From the NCBI GenBank assembly GCA_038141705.1, contig JAYQIQ010000004.1, positions 434,001 to 498,000 of the forward strand: a stretch of DNA of 64,000 nt, in the 5' to 3' direction. The notes beneath the pieces are model-generated. The model ran no database searches. It was not told the DNA's origin and worked only from the letters and a program-made list of their open reading frames with translations. The position numbers were made by a program, and so were the translations under genes. Shown here in pieces: positions 19,238-27,140 of the stretch. Origin of the DNA: Eutrophomonas brisbanensis. GTDB lineage: Bacteria; Pseudomonadota; Gammaproteobacteria; Burkholderiales; Eutrophovitaceae. Position 1 is the first letter of the stretch. Each line of letters starts with the position of its first letter.

Positions 19238-19578
19238 TTACCCTTTCACCTCGTCCCCGACCGACAAAAATACATGACAGGTTGGTTTAAGAATTTTCGC
19301 GGCACGCCCTTTTGCTCTAGGACGGAAACGCTTAAATACTGGTCCTTTTTCTACGAATATTTTCGTGACCCTAAGCTCATCTATGTCTGCCCCGTCATTG
19401 TGCTCTGCATTTGCGATCGCAGATTCCAAAACCTTACGAATAATTTGCGCACTTTTTTTGGACTGAACCCAAGGAGTTCGTGCGCTTTGTCAACGGCCAT
19501 TCCACGAATCTGATCCGCCACCAATCGACCCTTCTGCGGAGACAACCTTACACCTTTCAAAATGGCTGAAGTTTCCAT
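19238..19578 (-). CDS. rplV: 50S ribosomal protein L22 (single-base frameshift)
   Basis: About 113 residues when corrected. The first part (METSAILKGVRLSPQKGR...GFSPKK) and the second (ESAIANAEHNDGADIDELRV...CHVFLSVGDEVKG) are in different frames. The break is at a run of seven A on the coding strand (plus T run near 19452-19458); an eighth A gives FSPKKSAQIIRKVLESAIAN, exactly the L22 pattern. L22 is normally essential and present once, so a sequencing deletion is far likelier than a real mutation. It lies between rpsS and rpsC in the S10 operon. Confidence 0.92.
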
Positions 19579-19590
19579 ATCGTCCCCTCT

Positions 19591-19875
19591 TTATTTCTTA
19601 GCCGCTGCAACTTTACGGTCTGCAGCGTGCCCTTTAAAAGTTCTGGTCGCAGCAAATTCTCCCAGCTTGTGACCCACCATATTCTCAGTCACGTATACCG
19701 GGATGTGCTGTTTTCCGTTATGAACTGCGATAGTTAGGCCCACGAACTGCGGGATTATCGTAGATCTCCTAGACCATGTTTTAATTGGTCTCTTATCATT
19801 GCCCGACTTCGCAGTCTCAACTTTTTGCAAGAGACTTAGGTCAACAAATGGGCCTTTTTTCAATGAACGTGCCAT
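19591..19875 (-). CDS. rpsS: 30S ribosomal protein S19
   Basis: 94 residues, MARSLKKGPFVDLSLLQKVE to the core TENMVGHKLGEFAATRTFKG. It sits at the top of the small-subunit head. S10 operon, 15 bases after rplB. Confidence 0.97.
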   Translation of the reverse strand: MARSLKKGPFVDLSLLQKVETAKSGNDKRPIKTWSRRSTIIPQFVGLTIAVHNGKQHIPVYVTENMVGHKLGEFAATRTFKGHAADRKVAAAKK

Positions 19876-19890
19876 ATTAATTCACCTTAT

Positions 19891-20715
19891 CTATTTAGCT
19901 CTTCGTCGAACAATCATGTTCTGAGTACGTTTGTTCTTCAGGGTCCTATAGAATTTAGTAAATTTTCCCAATTGGCTTACGGGATCCCTCTTGGTTCCGG
20001 TTCTTCCTTCTCCACCTCCATGCGGGTGATCCACAGGGTTCATCGCAACACCTCGAACGGTAGGTCGGATACCACGCCAGCGTTTCGCACCAGCCTTTCC
20101 AAGATTTCGCAGATTGTGCTCAGAATTACCTACCTCTCCAATCGTTGCCCGGCAGTCAACCAAAACTTTCCTAATCTCACCAGAACGCATCCGAAGCTGA
20201 GCATAAGTCCCCTCTTTAGCGAGTAACTGAACTGATGCACCCGCAGAGCGAGCCATCTGCGCACCCTTTCCTGGTTTTAACTCGATACAGTGGATTGTCG
20301 TTCCAACAGGAATATTCTTGATCGGAAGAGTGTTACCGACTTTGATTTGAGACGTTGCGCCGCTCTCAATAGCGTCACCTGCCTTCACATCCCTTGGACA
20401 CAAAATATATCTGCGCTCACCATCTGCGTAACAGATCAAAGCAATATTTGCACTTCGGTTCGGATCGTACTCTACCCTTTCAACAACACCAGGAATTCCA
20501 TCTTTGTTTCGCTTAAAGTCAATCACCCGGTAAAGTCGCTTGTGACCGCCGCCCTGATGCCTGGTTGTTACGTGTCCCTTGCTATTTCTACCCGCCTTTT
20601 TGTTGAGGCTCTCAACGAGAGGCTGGTGAGGACGCCCTTTGAAAAGATCAGGATTAACAACTTGAACCGTTCCTCTACGCCCCGCGGAAGTGGGCTTAAG
20701 TTTAACCAAAGCCAT
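19891..20715 (-). CDS. rplB: 50S ribosomal protein L2
   Basis: 274 residues with the L2 signature PVDHPHGGGEGRT near residue 225-237, whose histidine region supports peptidyl transfer and subunit joining. Its ATG shares one base with the rplW stop (TAATG). S10 operon. Confidence 0.98.
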   Translation of the reverse strand: MALVKLKPTSAGRRGTVQVVNPDLFKGRPHQPLVESLNKKAGRNSKGHVTTRHQGGGHKRLYRVIDFKRNKDGIPGVVERVEYDPNRSANIALICYADGERRYILCPRDVKAGDAIESGATSQIKVGNTLPIKNIPVGTTIHCIELKPGKGAQMARSAGASVQLLAKEGTYAQLRMRSGEIRKVLVDCRATIGEVGNSEHNLRNLGKAGAKRWRGIRPTVRGVAMNPVDHPHGGGEGRTGTKRDPVSQLGKFTKFYRTLKNKRTQNMIVRRRAK

Positions 20716-21036
20716 TACGCTACCTCCCCGGAAGTTAAATCAATATCCTGACCAGCTTTCAGGCAAATATATGCCTTCTTCCAATCTTTCCTGCGACCGA
20801 TTCTCTGGCCGGTTCTCTTTTTCTTTCCTTTGACGTTGACTACTTGCACACTCTCAACGTCCTTTTTAAGGATGGACTCGACAGCAGCCTTTTATTTCTC
20901 CCTTGGTTGCATCGGCGGCTACTCTAAAAATGAACTGGCTATTTTTGTCAGCGATCCTGGTGCTTTTCTCAGAAATTACCGGAGCGAGAATGACTTTCAA
21001 AAGTCGCTCAGCGCTGTAATTTTTTACGTCGCTCAT
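20715..21036 (-). CDS. rplW: 50S ribosomal protein L23 (single-base frameshift)
   Basis: About 106 residues when corrected. The first half reads MSDVKNYSAERLLKVILAPV...ADATKGEIK and then stops soon after. Removing one base from the AAAAGG tract (plus about 20889-20894) restores AAVESILKKDVESVQVVNVK and the basic loop KGKKKRTGQRIGRRKDWKK, ending at 20715. L23 lies at the exit tunnel and binds trigger factor and SRP; it is normally essential, so the extra base is probably an error. Its ATG overlaps the rplD stop (ATGA). Confidence 0.92.
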
Positions 21037-21653
21037 GATAAGACCTCCTCAAGCTTTGCAATTGCAGCCTTAGTCACCACAACTTTCTCATACTGCAGCA
21101 ATCGAACTGGGTCAGTTTTACCTGCTTCCACAACATCAAAATGGGCAAGGTTACGAGACGACAAGTACAAATTATCGTCTTGCGCATCAGTAATCACCAA
21201 CGCACTTTGCAGCCCTAGGCTCTTAAATTTGTCACTAAGAACTTTCGTTTTAGGAGCATCGACACTAAAGCTTTCAACCACTAACAGGCGATCCTCTCTA
21301 ACTAATTGAGACAAGATCGAAGAAATTCCTGCGCGATACATTTTTCGGTTGATCTTTTGAGAAAAGTTCTCGTCCGGACTAGATGGGAAAACTCGTCCAC
21401 CACCTCTCCAGATCGGACTGCCTGCGTATCCTGAACGCGCGCGTCCAGTTCCCTTTTGACGCCAGGGCTTTTTATGCGACCGGGTTAAATCTCCTCTAGC
21501 TTTTTGCGCTCGAGTTCCCTGCCTACGGTTCGCCAGGAAAGCATTGACAATTTGGTGTATCAAAGACTCGTTATAGTCTCGCCCAAACAACGCATCCGAC
21601 GCGCTCAAGGCAGAAGTGGACTGACCAGATTCGTTAATTACTTTCAGTTCCAT
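21033..21653 (-). CDS. rplD: 50S ribosomal protein L4
   Basis: 206 residues: MELKVINESGQSTSALSASD, the tunnel loop KPWRQKGTGRARSGYAGSPI (about 64-83) and a Rossmann-like C-terminal half. In E. coli L4 also represses the S10 operon, but the leader needed for that is absent here because rpsJ starts 48 bases after tuf. Overlaps rplW by four bases. Confidence 0.97.
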   Translation of the reverse strand: MELKVINESGQSTSALSASDALFGRDYNESLIHQIVNAFLANRRQGTRAQKARGDLTRSHKKPWRQKGTGRARSGYAGSPIWRGGGRVFPSSPDENFSQKINRKMYRAGISSILSQLVREDRLLVVESFSVDAPKTKVLSDKFKSLGLQSALVITDAQDDNLYLSSRNLAHFDVVEAGKTDPVRLLQYEKVVVTKAAIAKLEEVLS

Positions 21654-21657
21654 ATGA

Positions 21658-22302
21658 TCAAACCCCCTTCTTTACTGAGGTCGCCACGACGACGTTTGAC
21701 CCGTCTGCACCTGGCACTGAACCTTTGACCATCACAAGGTTTCGATCCTTATCGAGCTTGACGATTTCCAGATTTTGGATTGTTCGCTTTACTGAACCAA
21801 GATGACCCGCCATTTTTTTACCCTTGAACACGCGACCTGGATCTTGGTTCATACCAGTCGAACCATGTGCATTGTGGGTAATGGACTGGCCATGACTGGC
21901 TCTTTGAGATGAAAAGTGATGCCGTTTTATGGCTCCAGCAAAACCTTTACCCTTGGTAACCCCAGAAATATCGACGTGTTTCACGGTCTCGAACATACTG
22001 ACGTCGATTGCTTGCCCCAGCTCAAATGCTTGTGCCTCATCAGCGCCCACTCGAAACTCGAGAAAACCAGAAGCAGTTTCTACGCCGGCTTTGGCCAAGT
22101 GACCCGCCTTCGCTTTATTAATACGGCTTCTGCGACGTTGACCGTATGCGATTTGTACCGCAGAGTACCCATCCGTCTCGCCAGTTTTTATCTGGCTTAT
22201 GCGATTATTTGACAAGTCCAGCACCGTAACGGGAATAGAGTCTCCCGTCTCAGTAAAAATCCTGGTCATGCCGACCTTTCGGCCAATCATACCAATAGTC
22301 AT
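21658..22302 (-). CDS. rplC: 50S ribosomal protein L3
   Basis: 214 residues from MTIGMIGRKVGMTRIF, behind GAAGAGGAAATAATA; upstream in-frame ATG codons add 18 residues foreign to L3 and are rejected. The methylated-glutamine region GMNQDPGRVFKGKKMAGHLG is present. S10 operon, 86 bases after rpsJ. Confidence 0.97.
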   Translation of the reverse strand: MTIGMIGRKVGMTRIFTETGDSIPVTVLDLSNNRISQIKTGETDGYSAVQIAYGQRRRSRINKAKAGHLAKAGVETASGFLEFRVGADEAQAFELGQAIDVSMFETVKHVDISGVTKGKGFAGAIKRHHFSSQRASHGQSITHNAHGSTGMNQDPGRVFKGKKMAGHLGSVKRTIQNLEIVKLDKDRNLVMVKGSVPGADGSNVVVATSVKKGV

Positions 22303-22388
22303 TATTATTTCCTCTTCAAAGAGGGACCCACTACAATTGGTGAGTCGAGTTAACATTAACCCAGGTTTCCCCGGGATCCTTCATTAAT

Positions 22389-22697
22389 TTACAGCTTAAT
22401 TTCTACGTCAACACCTGCAGGTAAATCCAACTTCATGAGTGCATCTACCGTTTTGTCAGTGGGATCCAGAATATCCATTAGGCGCTGATGGGTCCGCATC
22501 TCAAGTTGCTCCCGAGACGCCTTATCAACGTGTGGAGAACGAAGCAAATTGAATCTCTCGATTCGAGTTGGAAGCGGCACAGGCCCCTTCACCACAGCAC
22601 CAGTTCTTTTTGCAGTTTCCACAATTTCGATTGCTGACTGGTCGATCAGTTTGTAATCAAACGCCTTCAATCGAATTCGTATTTTTTGGCTTTGCAT
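22389..22697 (-). CDS. rpsJ: 30S ribosomal protein S10
   Basis: 102 residues, MQSQKIRIRLKAFDYKLIDQ with the loop VKGPVPLPTRIERFNLLRSP. S10 also acts as NusE in transcription antitermination. It begins the S10 operon only 48 bases after tuf, so str and S10 genes are probably co-transcribed. Confidence 0.97.
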   Translation of the reverse strand: MQSQKIRIRLKAFDYKLIDQSAIEIVETAKRTGAVVKGPVPLPTRIERFNLLRSPHVDKASREQLEMRTHQRLMDILDPTDKTVDALMKLDLPAGVDVEIKL

Positions 22698-22745
22698 TCG
22701 TTCTCTCTAGTTCTTTAGATAATTAGATTCGGTAAAAGTTATCGA

Positions 22746-23936
22746 TTACTCGACGACTTTTGATACGACTCCGGCGCCCACGGTTCTACCACCCTCTCGG
22801 ATAGCAAAGCGTAAACCCTCTTCCATCGCGATCGGCTGAATCAAAGTCACCTTCATCTGAACGTTGTCACCAGGCATAACCATCTCGGTACCCTCTGGAA
22901 GATCAACGGAACCCGTTACATCGGTAGTTCTAAAGTAGAACTGCGGACGATAACCATTAAAGAATGGTGTGTGTCGGCCGCCCTCTTCTTTACTAAGAAC
23001 GTAAACCTCTGCATCAAACTTCGTGTGTGGGGTAATGGAACCTGGCTTAGCCAACACCTGACCACGCTCAACGTCTTCACGCTTAGTACCTCGAAGAAGA
23101 ACACCAACGTTATCACCAGCTTGACCTTGATCAAGTAACTTACGGAACATCTCAACACCCGTACAGGTAGTCTTCTCCGTAGCCTTTAGACCAACAATCT
23201 CGATTTCATCACCAACCTTAACAATTCCTCGCTCAACCCTTCCTGTTACAACCGTTCCACGACCAGAGATAGAGAATACATCCTCAACTGGCATTAGGAA
23301 TGCCATATCCAGCGTTCTTTGTGGCTCAGGAATATAAGAATCAAGTGCCTCAGCAAGCTTCATAATTGCAGCTTCACCATGCTCACCCGCGTCACCCTCA
23401 AGCGCTTTCAGCGCTGAACCTGTAACAATTGGGGTATCGTCACCTGGGAAGTCATACTTAGAAAGTAGTTCACGAACTTCCATCTCAACCAACTCAAGCA
23501 ACTCAGCGTCATCTACCATGTCCGCCTTGTTCAAGAACACCACAATGTAAGGAACGCCAACCTGACGTGCCAACAAGATGTGCTCTCGAGTCTGTGGCAT
23601 TGGGCCATCAGCTGCAGAAGCAACCAAAATCGCACCATCCATCTGGGCCGCACCCGTAATCATGTTCTTCACGTAGTCAGCGTGGCCAGGGCAATCAACG
23701 TGTGCATAGTGACGGTTCGCTGTCTCGTACTCCACGTGTGCGGTGTTAATCGTAATACCTCGAGCTTTTTCCTCTGGAGCATTATCAATCTGATCGTAAC
23801 CCCTCGCCTCACCACCTGAAGCCTTCGCTAACACTGTCGTAATCGCAGCCGTTAGCGTCGTCTTTCCGTGGTCAACGTGACCAATGGTTCCCACATTCAC
23901 GTGCGGCTTTGTCCGCTCAAACTTTCCCTTTGCCAT
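22746..23936 (-). CDS. tuf: Elongation factor Tu, copy 1
   Basis: 396 residues, complete. GTPase motifs: GHVDHGKTT (G1), the switch RGITINTAHVEYE, DCPGHADYVKNM (G3) and NKADM (G4); domains 2 and 3 follow and the end is RTVGAGVVSKVVE. EF-Tu delivers aminoacyl-tRNA to the ribosome. It ends the str operon (rpsL-rpsG-fusA-tuf). It is nearly identical to the copy at 39304-40455, which lacks the last 13 residues. Confidence 0.98.
   Translation of the reverse strand: MAKGKFERTKPHVNVGTIGHVDHGKTTLTAAITTVLAKASGGEARGYDQIDNAPEEKARGITINTAHVEYETANRHYAHVDCPGHADYVKNMITGAAQMDGAILVASAADGPMPQTREHILLARQVGVPYIVVFLNKADMVDDAELLELVEMEVRELLSKYDFPGDDTPIVTGSALKALEGDAGEHGEAAIMKLAEALDSYIPEPQRTLDMAFLMPVEDVFSISGRGTVVTGRVERGIVKVGDEIEIVGLKATEKTTCTGVEMFRKLLDQGQAGDNVGVLLRGTKREDVERGQVLAKPGSITPHTKFDAEVYVLSKEEGGRHTPFFNGYRPQFYFRTTDVTGSVDLPEGTEMVMPGDNVQMKVTLIQPIAMEEGLRFAIREGGRTVGAGVVSKVVE
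22788..23567 (-). repeat. 780-bp block identical to tuf copy 2
   Basis: Compared by eye, positions 22788-23567 match 39307-40086 base for base. Outside the block, scattered substitutions appear on both sides. Direct repeat, 16.5 kb apart. Confidence 0.85.
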
Positions 23937-23979
23937 AATTCCCTCTCAAATAACCTTAAATATCGAATTTATTGAGTAA

Positions 23980-26073
23980 TTAGTCCTTATTAATCACAGC
24001 TTCCGCTACATTCTTAGGCGCCTCGGAGTAATGCTTAAACTCCATGGTGTAAGTCGCCCGACCCTGCGTTAACGATCGAAGAGTCGTCGAGTATCCAAAC
24101 ATTTCTGAAAGTGGCACCTCAGCTCGAATCGCTTTTCCACCACCCACAATGTCGTCCATACCCTGAATGGTTCCACGACGGGAAGAAAGATCCCCCATCA
24201 CGTCACCCATTTTTTCCTCTGGCGTTTCGACTTCAACCCCCATTATTGGCTCAAGCAAGGCCGCATTTGCCTTTCTCATCCCATCTTTGAAAGCTAAAAT
24301 CGCCGCCATTTTAAACGCGTTCTCAGACGAGTCGACCTCGTGGTAAGACCCATCAAACAACGTTACTTTTACGTCAACCACTGGATAGCCTGCTACCACT
24401 CCAGAAGTCATCGCTTCTGCTAACCCTTTCTGTACTGCAGGGATATAGTCTTTCGGTACAGTTCCGCCTTTAATAGCATCAACAAACTCGAATCCCGCTC
24501 CCTGCTCTGCGGGCTCCATTTTGAGCCAAACGTGGCCGTATTGTCCTTTACCACCACTTTGCTTGACGAACTTGCCTTCGATATCAACCAGCTTCTTAAT
24601 TGCCTCACGATAGGCAACCTGGGGCTTACCGATGTTCGCTTCCACACCAAACTCTCGCTTCATACGATCTACGAGGATCTCGAGATGTAGCTCACCCATT
24701 CCGGAAATAATTGTCTGACCAGACTCCTCGTCAGTTTTCACTCGGAAGGACGGATCCTCTTGAGCCAATCGACCAAGCGCTATGCCCATCTTCTCCTGGT
24801 CAGCCTTGGTTTTTGGCTCGACCGCCTGAGATATCACTGGCTCCGGAAACTCCATGCGCTCAAGAATCACGACTTTATCAAGATTACAAATGGTGTCCCC
24901 AGTTGTCACATCTTTAAGGCCAACAGCCGCCGCAATGTCCCCCGCCCGCACTTCCTTAAGCTCTTCTCGGTTATTCGCATGCATCTGGAGAATTCGACCA
25001 ATTCTCTCCTTTTTTCCCTTGACCGGGTTATAGACTGAGTCGCCTGCGTTTATTACCCCTGAGTAAACTCTGAAGAAGATTAGCTGACCCACGTACGGAT
25101 CAGTCATAATCTTGAACGCTAGTCCCGCAAAAGGCTCCTTGTCATCCGCCTTTCTTTCTGCCGCATCGCCGGCCTCCGTCTCACACGGAACTGGCGGAAT
25201 ATCAACGGGCGATGGAAGGTAGTCGACAACACCATCAAGCATTGCCTGAACACCTTTATTTTTGAAAGCCGTACCACACATCATCGGCACGATTTCTACC
25301 GCAATGGTTCGATCACGAATTCCTTTTTTAATTTCCTCGATGGACAAGTCACCTTCCTCAAGGTACTTGTTCATTAATTCTTCGTTCGACTCTGCCGCAG
25401 CTTCAACAAGCTTCTCTCTCCACTCATCTGCCTGCGCCTTAAGTTCAGCTGGAATTTCTCTCTCTTCAAACTTGGTTCCTGCTGTTGCGTCGTCCCAGTA
25501 AATCGCCTTCATTTTTACCAGATCGACCACTCCTTCAAAGCTGTCCTCGGCACCGATCGGGATTTGCATCAATACGGCGTTGGCCTTGAGGCGAGCTTTC
25601 ATTTGGTCATAGACCTTGAAAAAGTTAGCTCCCTGACGATCCATCTTATTGACGAAAGCCATCCTCGGCACGCGATACTTGTTGGCCTGACGCCAAACCG
25701 TTTCCGACTGCGGCTGAACTCCACCAACGGCACAGTAAACCATACAAGCCCCATCGAGAACTCGCATCGAGCGCTCAACCTCAATCGTAAAGTCTACGTG
25801 CCCAGGCGTATCAATGATGTTAATTCTGTGCTCTGGTAGCTGTCCGTCCATTCCCTTCCAGAAGCAGGTGGTAGCAGCAGACGTAATGGTGATTCCTCTC
25901 TCACGCTCCTGGGCCATCCAATCCATGACAGCCGCACCATCATGCACCTCACCGATCTTGTGAGACACACCTGTGTAGAAGAGGATCCTCTCAGTAGTCG
26001 TGGTCTTACCCGCATCAATGTGGGCACTGATTCCGATGTTTCTGTATCGGTCAATTGGAGTCGTTCTTGCCAT
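23980..26073 (-). CDS. fusA: Elongation factor G
   Basis: 697 residues. GTPase motifs AHIDAGKTTTTERIL (G1), DTPGHVDFTIEVERSMRVL (G3) and NKMDRQGA (G4), followed by the G', II, III, IV and V domains ending YSEAPKNVAEAVINKD. EF-G drives translocation and ribosome recycling. str operon, 33 bases after rpsG. Confidence 0.98.
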   Translation of the reverse strand: MARTTPIDRYRNIGISAHIDAGKTTTTERILFYTGVSHKIGEVHDGAAVMDWMAQERERGITITSAATTCFWKGMDGQLPEHRINIIDTPGHVDFTIEVERSMRVLDGACMVYCAVGGVQPQSETVWRQANKYRVPRMAFVNKMDRQGANFFKVYDQMKARLKANAVLMQIPIGAEDSFEGVVDLVKMKAIYWDDATAGTKFEEREIPAELKAQADEWREKLVEAAAESNEELMNKYLEEGDLSIEEIKKGIRDRTIAVEIVPMMCGTAFKNKGVQAMLDGVVDYLPSPVDIPPVPCETEAGDAAERKADDKEPFAGLAFKIMTDPYVGQLIFFRVYSGVINAGDSVYNPVKGKKERIGRILQMHANNREELKEVRAGDIAAAVGLKDVTTGDTICNLDKVVILERMEFPEPVISQAVEPKTKADQEKMGIALGRLAQEDPSFRVKTDEESGQTIISGMGELHLEILVDRMKREFGVEANIGKPQVAYREAIKKLVDIEGKFVKQSGGKGQYGHVWLKMEPAEQGAGFEFVDAIKGGTVPKDYIPAVQKGLAEAMTSGVVAGYPVVDVKVTLFDGSYHEVDSSENAFKMAAILAFKDGMRKANAALLEPIMGVEVETPEEKMGDVMGDLSSRRGTIQGMDDIVGGGKAIRAEVPLSEMFGYSTTLRSLTQGRATYTMEFKHYSEAPKNVAEAVINKD

Positions 26074-26106
26074 CTAAATTCTCTGCTTGTTCGTAGGAGT
26101 TGTTAA

Positions 26107-26577
26107 TTAGAACCGGTAGTGCCAGAAGGCCTTATTCGCCTCTGCCATCCTATGGACTTCTTCTTTTTTCTTAACGGCGCTACCTCTTCCTTCAGCAGCG
26201 TCTTTTAATTCGTTACCAAGGCGCTGAGCCATGGATTTCTCGCTGCGGCCACGTGCCGCATCTGTCAACCAACGCATTGCCAAGGCATTCCTGCGAGAAG
26301 GTCTCACTTCAACTGGAACCTGATAGTTCGCCCCGCCAACACGCCTGGATTTAACCTCAACGAAGGGTCGAACATTTTCAAGAGCTCCCTTGAAAATCTC
26401 GAGAGGATCACTTGATCCGCCTTTGGCTATATGATCAAAGGCTCCATAGACGATACGCTCAGCCACTGACTTCTTTCCACGAGTCATGATCACGTTCATG
26501 AACTTCGCCACTTCTTGACTGTGGAATTTTGGATCCGGCAGGGTCTCTCTTTTTGGTACTTCTCTACGTCTTGGCAT
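26107..26577 (-). CDS. rpsG: 30S ribosomal protein S7
   Basis: 156 residues, MPRRREVPKRETLPDPKFHS with the core RRVGGANYQVPVEVRPSRRN. It organises the 3' domain of 16S rRNA. str operon, 54 bases after rpsL. Confidence 0.97.
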   Translation of the reverse strand: MPRRREVPKRETLPDPKFHSQEVAKFMNVIMTRGKKSVAERIVYGAFDHIAKGGSSDPLEIFKGALENVRPFVEVKSRRVGGANYQVPVEVRPSRRNALAMRWLTDAARGRSEKSMAQRLGNELKDAAEGRGSAVKKKEEVHRMAEANKAFWHYRF

Positions 26578-26631
26578 TTGAATTTTATTCCATTAATTTT
26601 AATGTTTTGGCAGCTCTAAACCTAAGCGTTG

Positions 26632-27009
26632 TTAACCGGCTTTCGCTCGTTTGGCGCCGTACTTCGATCTAGCCTGCTTCCTATCCTTAACTCCCTGGGT
26701 ATCCAAGCTTCCGCGAACAACGTGGTAACGTACCCCTGGTAAGTCCTTAACTCGGCCGCCTCTTATCAGAACTACTGAGTGTTCTTGGAGGTTATGGCCC
26801 TCACCACCGATATAGCTAATAACCTCAAAACCGGTCGTCAATCGAACTTTTGCAACCTTTCGAAGTGCGGAATTAGGCTTCTTCGGCGTAGTGGTGTACA
26901 CGCGCGTGCAGACCCCCCTCTTTGCGGGCGATCCTGCTAGCGCAGGTACTTTGCTCTTCACAACAGGAACTGATCTTCCCTTACGAACAAGTTGATTAAT
27001 TGTTGGCAT
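26632..27009 (-). CDS. rpsL: 30S ribosomal protein S12
   Basis: 125 residues. The decoding-site motifs TTTPKKPNSALRKVAKVRL and VKDLPGVRYHVVRG are intact; Lys in PKKPNS and in GRVKDLPG are wild type, so no streptomycin-resistance change is seen. First gene of the str operon, 131 bases after rpoC. Confidence 0.98.
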   Translation of the reverse strand: MPTINQLVRKGRSVPVVKSKVPALAGSPAKRGVCTRVYTTTPKKPNSALRKVAKVRLTTGFEVISYIGGEGHNLQEHSVVLIRGGRVKDLPGVRYHVVRGSLDTQGVKDRKQARSKYGAKRAKAG

Positions 27010-27033
27010 CGTTTTTGTTACCCTAAAAATAGC

Positions 27034-27056
27034 CGGGACGGATCAACTCCGTCCCG
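27034..27056 (-). terminator. Hairpin in the rpoC-rpsL gap (terminator or attenuator)
   Basis: CGGGACGGA / TCCGTCCCG forms a 9-bp stem with loop GTTGA. On the minus strand it is followed by GCTATTTTT, so it could end or attenuate rpoBC transcription before rpsL. No clear promoter was identified between it and rpsL. Confidence 0.55.
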
Positions 27057-27140
27057 TATGACACTGTTTTTACACAATTTCGAGCGAAAATATTCAGCAC
27101 GAAAAAAGACGTGGGATTCTAGTTTCTAAGCCACTCTATG

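Noticed and set aside
27034..27056. Definite rho-independent terminator after rpoC
   Set aside because: The stem is good but the U tract starts four bases later and is short, and no promoter was found before rpsL; listed only as terminator or attenuator.
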